Notes under the pieces: generated by a model
What the model saw: the letters and a program-made list of their open reading frames with translations, nothing else
Databases searched by the model: none
What the model was told of the DNA's origin: nothing
Translations under genes and position numbers: made by a program
Source of the DNA: Clostridia bacterium
GTDB lineage: Bacteria; Bacillota; Clostridia; Oscillospirales; CAG-272
Assembly: GCA_017646745.1 (NCBI GenBank)
Contig: JAGCLY010000062.1
Span: 1 to 52,578, forward strand
Reading direction: 5' to 3'
DNA: 52,578 bases
Part shown: in pieces, positions 1 to 10,257 of the stretch
How the letters are laid out: each line of letters starts with the position of its first letter
How positions within the stretch are numbered: position 1 is the stretch's first letter

Positions 1-189
1 ATCACCGATGAGGGCTGTGGCATCGAGGATACCGAGCAGGCACGCAGACCCAGCTTTACCACCGGCGAGTTTGGCGAGAGATGCGGCATGGGATTTCTCG
101 TTATGGAGAGCTTTACCGACTATCTTGGCGTTTCGTCCGAGATGGGGAAGGGCACAAGCGTAATGATGAGGAAAAAACTAAAGCCCTGA
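1..189 (+). CDS. spoIIAB: Anti-sigma-F factor SpoIIAB, C-terminal part
   Basis: The gene enters from the left edge and only its last 62 codons are present. SpoIIAB is a serine kinase and anti-sigma factor of the GHKL ATPase fold. It holds sigma-F inactive before septation and phosphorylates SpoIIAA. The visible part carries the family's nucleotide-binding boxes: DEGCGIED near its start, then GERCGMGF, and a GKGTSV strand at the end. The sequence follows Bacillus SpoIIAB closely in this stretch. The sigma-F gene begins 13 bases after the stop, as in the conserved spoIIAA-spoIIAB-sigF operon, so the identification rests on both sequence and context. Confidence 0.92.
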   Translation: MTDEGCGIEDTEQARRPSFTTGEFGERCGMGFLVMESFTDYLGVSSEMGKGTSVMMRKKLKP

Positions 190-202
190 CCGAAGGACCA
201 AA

Positions 203-940
203 ATGAAAATTAAAGAAGAAAAAAAGAACCCCTATGACCAGAATCTTGATCTTCTTCGTGCATATAGGGCGGGAGATGAGGAGGCCGGTGAGAGGCTGGC
301 CGAGCTGAACGCCCCCCTTGTTTACAGCATTGCAGGGCGCTTCTCAGGGCGAGGCGCCGATATGAGCGATCTTATTGAAACCGGCAACATCGGACTTGTT
401 AAGGCCATGAAAACCTTTGACTTCTCTCACGGCTGTGTATTTTCCACCTACGCAGTTCCGCTGATCTTTGGTGAGATCCGCCGTTTTCTCCGTGATGACG
501 GAATCATTAAGGTATCCAGAGAGGAAAAGCGGCTTTCCGCCCTGCTATGCGCTGAGCGTGAGCGCAGGCTTTCGGCCGGTGAGGACGCAGACATTGCCTC
601 GGTTGCCAGGGCAGTGGGAATCTCACCACAGGATGCTTCGTCGGCCCTTTTTGCTTCATCACCCGTGCGCTCGCTTGACGAGGCGGCCTATGATGACGAT
701 GACAGCACTACTCTCGGCAGTATAATCTGCGACGAGGATGCAGAGATGCGACAGTTTGACCGCTTTGCCCTTCGTATGGCAATCGAAAAGCTTTCTGAGG
801 CCCACCGCCGACTTGTTATCCTGCGGTATTTTCGTGATATGTCACAGACCGAAACGGCAAAGCTCCTCGGCCTCACCCAGGTAAAGGTATCCAGAGAGGA
901 AAAAAAGATAATGGAGATTCTAAGAAAAGAGCTAAGCTAA
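203..940 (+). CDS. sigF: RNA polymerase sporulation sigma factor sigma-F
   Basis: This 245-residue sigma-70 family protein is the forespore-specific sigma factor, which switches on early forespore genes once SpoIIAA releases it from SpoIIAB. Region 2 is clear at about residues 40-100 (DLIETGNIGLVKAMKTFD, then FSTYAVPLIFGEIRRFLRDD), which is the sigma-F/G/B signature. Regions 3 and 4 follow, with a helix-turn-helix near the end (MSQTETAKLLGLTQVKVSR). The length fits the family (about 250). It lies 13 bases after spoIIAB with a weak GAAGGA ribosome site and is probably the last gene of the operon, because the next gene has its own promoter and CIRCE. Sigma-G is the closest alternative, but the operon partner argues for sigma-F. 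Confidence 0.95.
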   Translation: MKIKEEKKNPYDQNLDLLRAYRAGDEEAGERLAELNAPLVYSIAGRFSGRGADMSDLIETGNIGLVKAMKTFDFSHGCVFSTYAVPLIFGEIRRFLRDDGIIKVSREEKRLSALLCAERERRLSAGEDADIASVARAVGISPQDASSALFASSPVRSLDEAAYDDDDSTTLGSIICDEDAEMRQFDRFALRMAIEKLSEAHRRLVILRYFRDMSQTETAKLLGLTQVKVSREEKKIMEILRKELS

Positions 941-979
941 AGGGAATTTTTAATAATTTATGAAAAAAAAGGAAAACTA

Positions 980-1008
980 TTGACTTTTTATATCTTATAG
1001 TATAAAAT
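980..1008 (+). promoter_or_regulatory. Sigma-A promoter of groESL
   Basis: TTGACT at 980-985 and TAAAAT at 1003-1008 are separated by exactly 17 bases. The CIRCE operator begins 14 bases downstream of the -10 box, the usual arrangement for HrcA control. Confidence 0.85.
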
Positions 1009-1022
1009 ATATGCTGTAAGCG

Positions 1023-1049
1023 TTAGCACTCCATGACTTCGAGTGCTAA
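1023..1049 (+). promoter_or_regulatory. CIRCE operator (HrcA binding site)
   Basis: A perfect inverted repeat, TTAGCACTC, nine bases, GAGTGCTAA, matches the CIRCE consensus without a mismatch. HrcA binding here represses groES-groEL until heat shock. No hrcA gene lies in the window. Confidence 0.98.
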
Positions 1050-1072
1050 AAACACTAAAAGGAGAAATTAAA

Positions 1073-3002
<1,930 letters not shown>

Positions 3003-3015
3003 TATCTAAAAAAAT

Positions 3016-3045
3016 AAGCGGTCTTTTTATAAAGGCCGCTTTTTC
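3016..3045 (+). terminator. Rho-independent terminator of groESL
   Basis: Eleven-base arms (AAGCGGTCTTT at 3016-3026 and AAAGGCCGCTT at 3031-3041, one G-T pair) close a four-base loop and run into a T tract. Confidence 0.9.
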
Positions 3046-3074
3046 TTGACATTTTATTGATTTTGTTATATAAT
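3046..3074 (+). promoter_or_regulatory. Consensus sigma-A promoter for the aldo/keto reductase
   Basis: TTGACA at 3046-3051 and TATAAT at 3069-3074 with a 17-base spacer: a perfect consensus promoter, starting immediately after the groESL terminator. The gene starts 33 bases downstream behind AGGAG. Confidence 0.9.
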
Positions 3075-3107
3075 AACCATATAATCAAAAGGTTAGGAGA
3101 ATTAAAA

Positions 3108-4304
3108 ATGAAATACATAGATTTTCAGGGTAAGCAGCTTTCTCTTCTTGGTTTTGGTGCGATGCGACTTCCCACCCTCGGTAAGGATGATGCCATCGAC
3201 TATGCAGAGGCAGAGCGAATGATCGACCGTGCCATGGAGGCAGGAATTAACTACTATGACACCGCCTTCCCCTACCACGGTGGCAACAGCGAGATCGTTA
3301 CCGGTAAGGTCCTGTCTAAGTATCCTCGTGACAGCTATTACATTGCAACCAAATATCCCGGCCACCAGGTGCTCGACAGCTATAATCCTGCCGAGATTTT
3401 TGAGCAGCAGCTTGAAAAATGCGGTGTTGATTACTTTGATTTTTATCTTCTTCATAACATCAGCGAGAGCTCTATCTCGGTGTATCTTGATGAAAGATGG
3501 GGAATTATTGATTACTTCGTAGAGCAGAAGAGGCTGGGCAGAATAAAGCATCTTGGCTTTTCCACCCATGGCCTGCCCGAGAACCTTACTGAGTTCCTTG
3601 ATGCGGCAGGTGAGCATATGGAGTTCTGCCAGATACAGCTTAACTATCTCGACTGGACTCTCCAGCGTGCGAAGGAAAAGTGCGATATTCTCGCAAAATG
3701 GAACATTCCCGTCTGGGTAATGGAGCCTGTAAGAGGCGGCAAGCTGGTTGACAAGCTGCCTGAGTCGGCAAAGGAGCACCTTAAGTCCCTTCGTTCCGAC
3801 GAGAGCGTTGCATCATGGTGCTTCCGTTGGCTCATGACCCTGCCCAATATGGGTGTAATTCTCAGCGGTATGTCCACGATGGATCAGCTTGAGGATAACA
3901 TCAAGACCTTCTCGGAGGATAAGCCGCTTTCGGATAGCGAGATCGACGTGCTTTATTCTATTGCCGAGAGCCTTAAGAACAATATCCCTTGCACAGCCTG
4001 CCGTTATTGTACCGAGGGCTGTCCCATGGGACTTAATATTCCCATGCTCATCGAGGTATACAACGATCTGCGCTATGCTCCCGGGGTAAACAGCGCATCC
4101 AAGATTGAGTTCATGCCCGAGGATAAGCGTCCCTCTGCCTGCATCGGCTGCGGCGCTTGTGTTCATGCATGTCCTCAGAATATAGATATTCCCACCGTTC
4201 TTTCTGATTTTGACAAGCTCCTCGCCACCATTCCGTCCTGGAAGAAGATCTGCGCCGAGAGGGCAGAGGCGGCGGCCAAGCTGTCGGGAAATAACGGGAA
4301 ATAG
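3108..4304 (+). CDS. Aldo/keto reductase with C-terminal ferredoxin domain
   Basis: A 398-residue cytoplasmic oxidoreductase. Residues 1-285 form an aldo/keto reductase TIM barrel with the catalytic set D51, Y56, K82 and H116. The C-terminal part has two CX2CX2CX3C motifs (C295/298/301/305 and C345/348/351/355), each able to bind a 4Fe-4S cluster. This fusion is a known family in anaerobes whose substrates are mostly undefined; the clusters suggest electron exchange with ferredoxin rather than a purely NADPH-driven reaction. The start at 3108 has AGGAG at 3095-3099; an upstream in-frame codon at 3057 lies inside the promoter and is rejected. The gene is alone between its own promoter and terminator. 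Confidence 0.9.
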   Translation: MKYIDFQGKQLSLLGFGAMRLPTLGKDDAIDYAEAERMIDRAMEAGINYYDTAFPYHGGNSEIVTGKVLSKYPRDSYYIATKYPGHQVLDSYNPAEIFEQQLEKCGVDYFDFYLLHNISESSISVYLDERWGIIDYFVEQKRLGRIKHLGFSTHGLPENLTEFLDAAGEHMEFCQIQLNYLDWTLQRAKEKCDILAKWNIPVWVMEPVRGGKLVDKLPESAKEHLKSLRSDESVASWCFRWLMTLPNMGVILSGMSTMDQLEDNIKTFSEDKPLSDSEIDVLYSIAESLKNNIPCTACRYCTEGCPMGLNIPMLIEVYNDLRYAPGVNSASKIEFMPEDKRPSACIGCGACVHACPQNIDIPTVLSDFDKLLATIPSWKKICAERAEAAAKLSGNNGK

Positions 4305-4328
4305 TTTTAGCTAAATTTTATAAAGAAT

Positions 4329-4367
4329 GCCCAAGCGCTCCTTTTTGGCTCGCTTGGGCGTTTTTTT
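4329..4367 (+). terminator. Terminator after the aldo/keto reductase
   Basis: GCCCAAGCG (4329-4337) pairs with CGCTTGGGC (4351-4359), followed by seven T from 4361. The T tract overlaps the stop codon of the convergent antiporter gene. Confidence 0.88.
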
Positions 4368-5733
4368 AGTTGTCCTTGTGGTGAAATTTAGTTGCTTGGA
4401 TAAGCTTTCTGATCTCCGCCTTGATTGCCTCACGGTGGAGGTGTCTTGTCTTCTTATGCTCAGGCATGTTTTCAACGTGAGCGTGACGTGCGCTTCTGCG
4501 TTGCTCGGGATTAATATCACCCGCATGAAGAAGTGCGGTCTTGGTAAGTGCAGGGCCTACCAGCTCATAAATGAGAACTGCAAAGAGGGTTATGGTTGAA
4601 ACCATTTCGCCAACCTCGCCGAAGACTTTTGCCTTCATTGCCATGCCGAGGGCAACACCCGCCTGGGGGAAGAGGGTAATACCAAGATATTTTACGATTT
4701 TGGGATCGCATTTTGAAACAATAGCGCTGGTGAATGTACCGATGTATTTACCTGCGCATCGGGAAATGATATATACTACACCGACCAGAACCATAAGCAG
4801 GTTGGTGAATACGCCAAGCTCAAGCTCTGCACCCGAGATAACGAAGAAGAGCACGAACAGAGGTGCAGTCCATTTGTCAACCCTCTCCATGAGCTCCTCG
4901 GAGAAGTCACAGATGTTGCAGAATATAGTTCCCAGCATCATGCAGGTGAGCAATGAAGAGTAGCCTATATGTACACCCTTTACGTCAAAGGTCATCTGCG
5001 AAAGGGCAATAGTAAGAAGAACAAATCCGATAGAAACCGAGATACGTTTGGAATTAGAGTGGAAGAATCTCTCGCAGATATGGAAGGCAACGCCCATCAC
5101 CGCGCCGAGAATCAGGGATGCAGCCACCTCTGCCAAGGGCTCGACGATAACCGAGATAATATCCACGCCATTGCCCATTGCACGTGCAATGCCAAAGGAG
5201 ATTGCGAAGATCACAAGACCAACCGCATCGTCAAGAGCAACTACAGGGAGGAGCATCTCGGTAACAGGACCCATTGCCTTATACTGCTTAACTACCATCA
5301 GTGTCGCCGCAGGTGCGGTGGCCGATGCAATGGCGCCGAGAATAATTGCCCCCTCAATCGAGAGTACGTGGGGAATGGCAAAATGTAGGGCAATAAGTGC
5401 TATATCGACAACTAAAGTTGTCACAACGGCCTGAAAAATACCAACAATTGTAGCCTGACGTCCTATTTTGCGCAGGTGGGGGATTCTGAATTCGTTTCCG
5501 ATAGAGAAGGCGATGAAGCCCAGCGCCACGTCACAAATGATGGATAAGGAGTGAACAGTCTCCATGCTTATAAAGCCGATGCCGCTTATTCCAAGTCTGC
5601 CAAGACAGTAGGGGCCGACCAGAATTCCGGCAACCAGATATGCGGTTACTGCGGGCAGATCAAGCTTTTTGGTTACTCTGGAGAGCAACAGGCCTCCGAT
5701 AAGTGCGATAGAAAGTGATAATAACGTTTCCAT
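4366..5733 (-). CDS. CPA2-type cation/proton antiporter
   Basis: A 455-residue integral membrane protein with about 12 hydrophobic segments covering residues 1-400 and a short basic, histidine-rich cytoplasmic tail. It belongs to the monovalent cation:proton antiporter-2 family (KefB/NapA/GerN type): the N-terminus (SRVTKKLDLPAVTAYLVAG) and VALDDAVGLVIFAISFGIA near residue 165, which carries the acidic pair expected in the transport core, are typical. There is no TrkA-N/RCK domain, so it is of the short, GerN-like form. The substrate ion (Na+ or K+) cannot be read from sequence. It is monocistronic, with a promoter upstream on the minus strand and an AAGGAAG ribosome site. Confidence 0.85.
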   Translation of the reverse strand: METLLSLSIALIGGLLLSRVTKKLDLPAVTAYLVAGILVGPYCLGRLGISGIGFISMETVHSLSIICDVALGFIAFSIGNEFRIPHLRKIGRQATIVGIFQAVVTTLVVDIALIALHFAIPHVLSIEGAIILGAIASATAPAATLMVVKQYKAMGPVTEMLLPVVALDDAVGLVIFAISFGIARAMGNGVDIISVIVEPLAEVAASLILGAVMGVAFHICERFFHSNSKRISVSIGFVLLTIALSQMTFDVKGVHIGYSSLLTCMMLGTIFCNICDFSEELMERVDKWTAPLFVLFFVISGAELELGVFTNLLMVLVGVVYIISRCAGKYIGTFTSAIVSKCDPKIVKYLGITLFPQAGVALGMAMKAKVFGEVGEMVSTITLFAVLIYELVGPALTKTALLHAGDINPEQRRSARHAHVENMPEHKKTRHLHREAIKAEIRKLIQATKFHHKDN

Positions 5734-5773
5734 TCTGCAGTCTTCCTTTATTAGTTAATTTCAACAGTTAGAT

Positions 5774-5802
5774 ATTTTACTCCTAATTAATAAAAATGTC
5801 AA
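5774..5802 (-). promoter_or_regulatory. Promoter of the antiporter gene
   Basis: On the minus strand TTGACA (5802-5797), 17 bases, TAAAAT (5779-5774), about 40 bases before the start codon. Confidence 0.8.
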
Positions 5803-5868
5803 TGATTAAAATAAACAAAAAATAATTATTTTAACGCCCTCTTTTGTTCAAGTTTTAACTTATTTTAA

Positions 5869-5897
5869 TTGACAAGTGATAAATATTATGTTAAAAT
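5869..5897 (+). promoter_or_regulatory. Promoter of the MATE gene
   Basis: TTGACA at 5869-5874 and TAAAAT at 5892-5897 with 17 bases between. A strong AAAGGAGG site precedes the gene start at 5926. Confidence 0.85.
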
Positions 5898-5925
5898 ATT
5901 TTTATTGATTTAAAAGGAGGATATT

Positions 5926-7260
5926 ATGAAGGATCAGATACAGCTTTCGGATCATTTCAGCTACGGCAGATTAATAAAATTTGTGATCCCATCGGTTACG
6001 ATGATGATATTCACCTCAATTTACGGTGTTGTAGACGGGCTTTTCGTATCCAACTTTCTCGGCAAGACTCCCTTTGCCGCCGTTAATATTATTTTCCCCT
6101 TAGTTATGGTGCTGGGCGGCTTCGGATTTATGCTTGGCACGGGCGGTACGGCTATAGTTGCCAAAACCCTCGGACTTGGCGAAAAGGATAAGGCGAACGA
6201 ATATTTTACCTTTATTATTATCTCCACTGCAGTAATGGGCTCCATACTTGCCGCCCTCGGTATTATGTTTGCCGAGCCTGTTGCACAGCTTCTGGGCGCA
6301 GAGGGTGAGATGCTTGATTATGCGGTCAGATACGTGCGTATAGTTCTGCTTGGTATGCCGTTCTTTATGCTGCAGAATTCCTTCCAGAACTTCTTTATTA
6401 CGGCAGAGAAGCCAAAGCTCGGCCTTGCCGTTACTGTTGCGGCGGGAGTTACCAATATTGTGCTCGATGCTCTGCTTATCGGCATCATTAAAATGGATAT
6501 TGAGGGTGCGGCCATAGCCACCGCATTCAGCCAGATGGTGGGCGGAACTGTGCCGATTATTTACTTTGCTATTGCAAAAAACTCGGCAATCCGCTTCTGT
6601 AAAACCCATGGATATTGGCGTGTATTGCTTCAGGCATGTCTGAACGGCTCCTCCGAGCTGCTCAGCAACATATCTTCGTCGGTGGTGACTATACTTTACA
6701 ACTATCAGCTCCTTCGCTTTGCAGGTGAGAACGGTGTTGCCGCATACGGTGCAGTTATGTATGTTGCCTTTATTTTTATAGCGATCTTCATCGGCTTCGT
6801 TATCGGTGCATCGCCTATTGTCAGCTTCCATTACGGGGCAGGGAACACCGACGAGCTTAAGAGTCTGCGTAAAAAGAGCATAAATATGGTGCTAATCATC
6901 GGCGGCGCTATGCTTCTTATTGCGCTTCTCCTTGCATGGCCGCTGTGTCAGCTTTTCGTGGGTTACGATTCGGTTCTTCGTGATATAACTCTGCGTGGAT
7001 TTATAATTTATGCCTTTTCTTATCTTATATCGGGATACAACATCTTTGGCTCGTCCTTCTTTACCGCCCTTAATAACGGTGCGGTTTCGGCGGTAATATC
7101 ATTTATGCGTACTCTGGTATTCCAGATCGCCGCAATTTTGCTCCTGCCCGAGCTTTTACAGCTCGACGGAGTCTGGCTGTCGATTATCGTTGCCGAGGGC
7201 CTTGCCGCAATTGTCACAACAATCTTCCTCATTGCTAAGCAAAAGCAGTATAATTATTGA
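5926..7260 (+). CDS. MATE family efflux transporter
   Basis: A 444-residue membrane protein with 12 predicted helices in two related halves. It matches the multidrug and toxin extrusion family: IYGVVDGLFVSNFLG in helix 1-2 and the GTGGTAIVAKTLGLGEKDKA loop are family signatures of the DinF/NorM-like bacterial branch common in Clostridia, and a second equivalent loop near GVIGASPIVSFHYGAG-like sequence (about residue 295) marks the second half. Members use Na+ or H+ gradients to export cationic compounds. The substrate is unknown. It has its own promoter and terminator, and no regulator gene is adjacent. Confidence 0.88.
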   Translation: MKDQIQLSDHFSYGRLIKFVIPSVTMMIFTSIYGVVDGLFVSNFLGKTPFAAVNIIFPLVMVLGGFGFMLGTGGTAIVAKTLGLGEKDKANEYFTFIIISTAVMGSILAALGIMFAEPVAQLLGAEGEMLDYAVRYVRIVLLGMPFFMLQNSFQNFFITAEKPKLGLAVTVAAGVTNIVLDALLIGIIKMDIEGAAIATAFSQMVGGTVPIIYFAIAKNSAIRFCKTHGYWRVLLQACLNGSSELLSNISSSVVTILYNYQLLRFAGENGVAAYGAVMYVAFIFIAIFIGFVIGASPIVSFHYGAGNTDELKSLRKKSINMVLIIGGAMLLIALLLAWPLCQLFVGYDSVLRDITLRGFIIYAFSYLISGYNIFGSSFFTALNNGAVSAVISFMRTLVFQIAAILLLPELLQLDGVWLSIIVAEGLAAIVTTIFLIAKQKQYNY

Positions 7261-7273
7261 TCAAACAGCTTAA

Positions 7274-7299
7274 AATCCCCGATTTTCGGGGATTTTTTT
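7274..7299 (+). terminator. Terminator of the MATE gene
   Basis: AATCCCCGA (7274-7282) and TCGGGGATT (7286-7294) form a nine-pair hairpin with a three-base loop and a T tract that runs into the stop codon of the convergent dapA. Confidence 0.88.
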
Positions 7300-8188
7300 A
7301 TTGTCGAAGGTCAGCTAAAAGGTTGAGCGAGTGTAAAATCGCCTCTTTTGTACTCTCTCTCGGTTCTGCAAGGGGGAGACGCACCTCGGGGGAGCAAAGA
7401 CCGAGGGTGGACATTGCGTATTTAATTGGAGAGGGATTGGTTTCGAGAAATAGCGTGCGTATAAACGGCAACAGCTTGATTTGCAGGTCAAGCGCTTCCT
7501 TGTGCTTACCGTCAAAATAGTCTTTGCAAAGTTGATCTGCTGTTTTTGGAATAATATTTGACATCACCGAGATTACACCTCGTCCGCCCAGGGCAAGGGT
7601 AGGGTAGATCTGACTGTCGTTGCCTGAGTATAGGTGCAGATTGTCACCAAATGCCGCAAGCAAAACCAGTCGATCAATCGAGTCGGAGGCTTCTTTAATT
7701 CCTACAATATTTGGATGATCTGCCAGCCGTTCCAATAGGTTGATTCCCATGTTTACACCCGTTCTTGACGGCACATTGTAAAGTATTATTGGCAAATCCG
7801 TGCATTCTGCTATATTTAAGTAGTGCTTTTCAATGCCAAGCTCGGTTCCCTTGTTGTAATACGGTGTAACTAAGAGCACACCGTCGCACCCGAGCTCTTG
7901 GGCAAATTTGGTATGCGCTATCGCTACTCTTGTATCGTTGGTACCTGTGCCGAAGATTATTTTTGCCCGACCTCCGATATATCCCCTTGTAAAGCTGTAC
8001 AGTGCGTATCTTTCATCATCCGACAGCACTGCTGCCTCTGCCGTTGTTCCACCGATGACTAGCGTGCCGACTCCGGCATCGATCTGCCTGTCTATCAGCA
8101 TAGCAAGGCTTGGATAATCTATTTCGCCGTTTAAAAACGGGGTTATTAGGGCGGTCGCTACGCCTGTAAATACTTCTTTTTTTCTCAT
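7298..8188 (-). CDS. dapA: 4-hydroxy-tetrahydrodipicolinate synthase
   Basis: A 296-residue class I aldolase condensing pyruvate with aspartate semialdehyde, the first committed step to lysine, diaminopimelate and (in spore formers) dipicolinate. The Schiff-base lysine is K165 in IVGIKEAS, and the proton-relay tyrosine is Y137 in ILYNVPSRTG; these match K161 and Y133 of the E. coli enzyme. GGTTAEAA near residue 46 is the family's substrate-binding GTTGE-type motif in variant form. N-acetylneuraminate lyase is the main alternative fold relative, but YNVPSRTG favours DapA. The gene is single, divergent from queA, with a weak AAGAAAGAG ribosome site. Confidence 0.9.
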   Translation of the reverse strand: MRKKEVFTGVATALITPFLNGEIDYPSLAMLIDRQIDAGVGTLVIGGTTAEAAVLSDDERYALYSFTRGYIGGRAKIIFGTGTNDTRVAIAHTKFAQELGCDGVLLVTPYYNKGTELGIEKHYLNIAECTDLPIILYNVPSRTGVNMGINLLERLADHPNIVGIKEASDSIDRLVLLAAFGDNLHLYSGNDSQIYPTLALGGRGVISVMSNIIPKTADQLCKDYFDGKHKEALDLQIKLLPFIRTLFLETNPSPIKYAMSTLGLCSPEVRLPLAEPRESTKEAILHSLNLLADLRQ

Positions 8189-8214
8189 AAGTCACTCTTT
8201 CTTGGAAAATGCCC

Positions 8215-8243
8215 TTGATTTGTGTTGCATTTTCGTGTATAAT
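8215..8243 (+). promoter_or_regulatory. Promoter of queA
   Basis: TTGATT at 8215-8220, 17 bases, TATAAT at 8238-8243. On the opposite strand a weaker candidate for dapA (TCGTCA, 17 bases, TATTAT) overlaps it, so the two divergent promoters may interfere. Confidence 0.75.
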
Positions 8244-8286
8244 AGTCCTGCTATTAATATATGACGAAAAGACTTGAAAGGACAAA

Positions 8287-9363
8287 ATGGAAAACAACAA
8301 GATTATTAACGAGCGTGTTGCCACCGATCTGGCTACAAGCGATTTTTATTACAATCTGCCTGAGGAGCTTATTGCCCAGTCGCCCAGCGACGAGCGTGAC
8401 GGATGCCGCTTAATGGTGCTTGACCGTGCCGACGGTAGGGTAGAGCATAAGATCTTCAGAGATATTATAGATTACCTTAATCCCGAGGATATGCTGGTAG
8501 TAAATTCCTCCAAGGTTATTCCGGCCCGCCTGCTTGGCAAGACCGAAAAGACCGGAGGTGATATGGAGCTTTTGCTTCTTCGTATGCTGGAGAATGGCGA
8601 GTGGGAAACCCTTGTCCGTCCTGGTAAGAGGGCAAAGGTAGGCGCATCCTTTGATTTTGCCGGCATTCTCCGTGCCACCGTAACCTCTATTGTTGAGGGC
8701 GGCAACCGTACCGTAAAATTTGAGTACGATACCGAGAAGTATAAGAATATTTACGAGGTGCTTGACGTTATCGGCAATATGCCTCTGCCTCCTTATATCA
8801 CCAAAAAGCTTGAAAACAAGGACGATTACCAGACCGTATATGCCAAGGAGGAGGGCTCTGCCGCTGCACCCACAGCAGGTCTGCATTTCACCGACGAGCT
8901 TCTTGATAAAATCAAGGCAAAGGGCGTTGGCTACGGCGAGGTAACTCTCCACGTCGGTCTCGGCACGTTCAGACCGGTAAAGGCCGATAAAATTGCCGAC
9001 CATGAGATGCATGGCGAGTATTTCCATATCTCGGCAGAGGTTGCCGATGAGATCAACCGCCGCAGACAGAAGGGCGGACGCATTATTGCGGTTGGAACCA
9101 CCTCCTGCCGTGTGCTTGAGAGCGCATCTACTTCGGACGGCATAGTACACCCGATGAACGCAGAAACAGCGATTTTCATCTATCCCGGTTATACCTTTAA
9201 GGCTGTTGATGCCCTTATAACAAACTTCCACCTGCCCGAGAGTACGCTTATTATGCTTATCAGCGCCCTTGCCGGTCAGGAAAAAGTTATGAATGCATAC
9301 GAAACTGCCGTTCAGGAGAGATATCGCTTCTTCTCCTTCGGTGACGCTATGTTTATCAAATAA
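8287..9363 (+). CDS. queA: S-adenosylmethionine:tRNA ribosyltransferase-isomerase
   Basis: A 358-residue enzyme that moves the ribosyl group of S-adenosylmethionine onto 7-aminomethyl-7-deazaguanine in tRNA to give epoxyqueuosine, the penultimate queuosine step. Family landmarks are [12 protein letters not shown] near residue 22, [14 protein letters not shown] near residue 70, [14 protein letters not shown] near residue 195 and [11 protein letters not shown] near residue 220, with [15 protein letters not shown] towards the end. Length is normal. The start at 8287 has AAAGGAC five bases upstream. It stands alone here; the usual partners ruvB and tgt are not adjacent. Confidence 0.96.
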   Translation: MENNKIINERVATDLATSDFYYNLPEELIAQSPSDERDGCRLMVLDRADGRVEHKIFRDIIDYLNPEDMLVVNSSKVIPARLLGKTEKTGGDMELLLLRMLENGEWETLVRPGKRAKVGASFDFAGILRATVTSIVEGGNRTVKFEYDTEKYKNIYEVLDVIGNMPLPPYITKKLENKDDYQTVYAKEEGSAAAPTAGLHFTDELLDKIKAKGVGYGEVTLHVGLGTFRPVKADKIADHEMHGEYFHISAEVADEINRRRQKGGRIIAVGTTSCRVLESASTSDGIVHPMNAETAIFIYPGYTFKAVDALITNFHLPESTLIMLISALAGQEKVMNAYETAVQERYRFFSFGDAMFIK

Positions 9364-9366
9364 TTC

Positions 9367-9393
9367 AAAGGGCAGAGTGATCTGCCCTTTTTT
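9367..9393 (+). terminator. Terminator of queA
   Basis: AAAGGGCAGA (9367-9376), loop GTGA, TCTGCCCTTT (9381-9390), then T residues: a ten-pair hairpin. Confidence 0.92.
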
Positions 9394-9417
9394 AGTAAAG
9401 TTTCGGTAAAGAAGGTA

Positions 9418-9446
9418 TTGACAAAGCTTCATATTTATGATATACT
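9418..9446 (+). promoter_or_regulatory. Promoter of the mntP leader
   Basis: TTGACA at 9418-9423, 17 bases, TATACT at 9441-9446. Transcription would begin just ahead of the riboswitch. Confidence 0.88.
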
Positions 9447-9452
9447 ATCAGC

Positions 9453-9577
9453 CGTGTGAGGGAGTAGCAAGCGCATCTGCGTGTCAAGTCAACATCCTGG
9501 CATAAGCCTGGCTTGAATTAAATTGCGAGACTCATGTATTGCGCGAGCTTACATGGACTCTCTTGTTTTGTCTTTGG
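9453..9577 (+). ncRNA. yybP-ykoY riboswitch (manganese sensor) aptamer
   Basis: The leader of mntP carries the yybP-ykoY landmarks: GAGGGAGTAGC near its start (9458-9468), several paired arms in the middle, and TTTGGGTATGGCT towards the 3' end. Family knowledge: this aptamer binds Mn2+ and turns on manganese exporters of the MntP type by preventing termination or freeing the ribosome site. Boundaries are approximate by eye. Confidence 0.85.
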
Positions 9578-9605
9578 GTATGGCTGCGCGCGGTCATACT
9601 TTTTT
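9578..9605 (+). terminator. Expression-platform terminator of the mntP riboswitch
   Basis: GTATG (9578-9582) pairs with CATAC (9595-9599) around a GC-rich apex and is followed by six T. Its left arm overlaps the end of the aptamer, so Mn2+ binding could decide between antitermination and termination. Confidence 0.7.
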
Positions 9606-9622
9606 GTTTTTAAGGAGAAAAT

Positions 9623-10234
9623 ATGTTTGATTTTACTTTTTTCTTCAATAGTATTTTAATAGGCATCGGTCTTGCCATGGACGCCTTTTCGGTTTCGCTG
9701 GCAAACGGTCTTAACGAGCCTGATATGTCAAGGCGCAAGGCACTTGGTGCATCGGCCATCTTCGGTGGATTCCAGGGTGCTATGCCTCTTATCGGTTGGT
9801 TTTTAGTACATAATCTTGCTACCATTTTCGAGGGCTTCAAGCCCTTTATTCCTTGGATAGCACTCGGTCTGCTCGGTTATATCGGTGGAAAAATGCTTTT
9901 TGAGGGTATTAAGGAGTATAAGTGCAGGGCTGAAGGCGGTAGTGATGAGGAATGCACATTTCCCAAGAAGCTCGGTCTCTCGGCGCTTCTGGTGCAGGGG
10001 ATTGCAACCTCTATTGATGCACTTTCTGTTGGATTTACAATTTCCGAATATAATGCTATTCAGGCGGTTGTGTGCGCATTGCTTATTGCTTTAATTACAT
10101 TCGGCATTTGCTTTGCGGGTATATATCTCGGTAAAAAGTTCGGCACAGCCCTGGCCGGTAAGTCGGCTATCTTCGGCGGCTCAATTCTGATCTTCATCGG
10201 TCTTGAGATTTTCATTACTTCGTTTTTTAAATAA
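9623..10234 (+). CDS. mntP: Manganese exporter MntP
   Basis: A 203-residue, six-helix membrane protein of the MntP (formerly DUF204/YebN) family that pumps Mn2+ out of the cell. Both copies of the internal repeat show the diagnostic aspartate motif: GLAMDAFSVSLANG at about residue 15 and ATSIDALSVGF at about residue 130. The ribosome site AAGGAG lies just past the riboswitch terminator. The manganese riboswitch immediately upstream supports the function independently. The CaCA exchanger starts 23 bases after the stop, so both are probably under the same riboswitch. Confidence 0.95.
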   Translation: MFDFTFFFNSILIGIGLAMDAFSVSLANGLNEPDMSRRKALGASAIFGGFQGAMPLIGWFLVHNLATIFEGFKPFIPWIALGLLGYIGGKMLFEGIKEYKCRAEGGSDEECTFPKKLGLSALLVQGIATSIDALSVGFTISEYNAIQAVVCALLIALITFGICFAGIYLGKKFGTALAGKSAIFGGSILIFIGLEIFITSFFK

Positions 10235-10257
10235 TTGATATAAAAGGAGAAAAAACA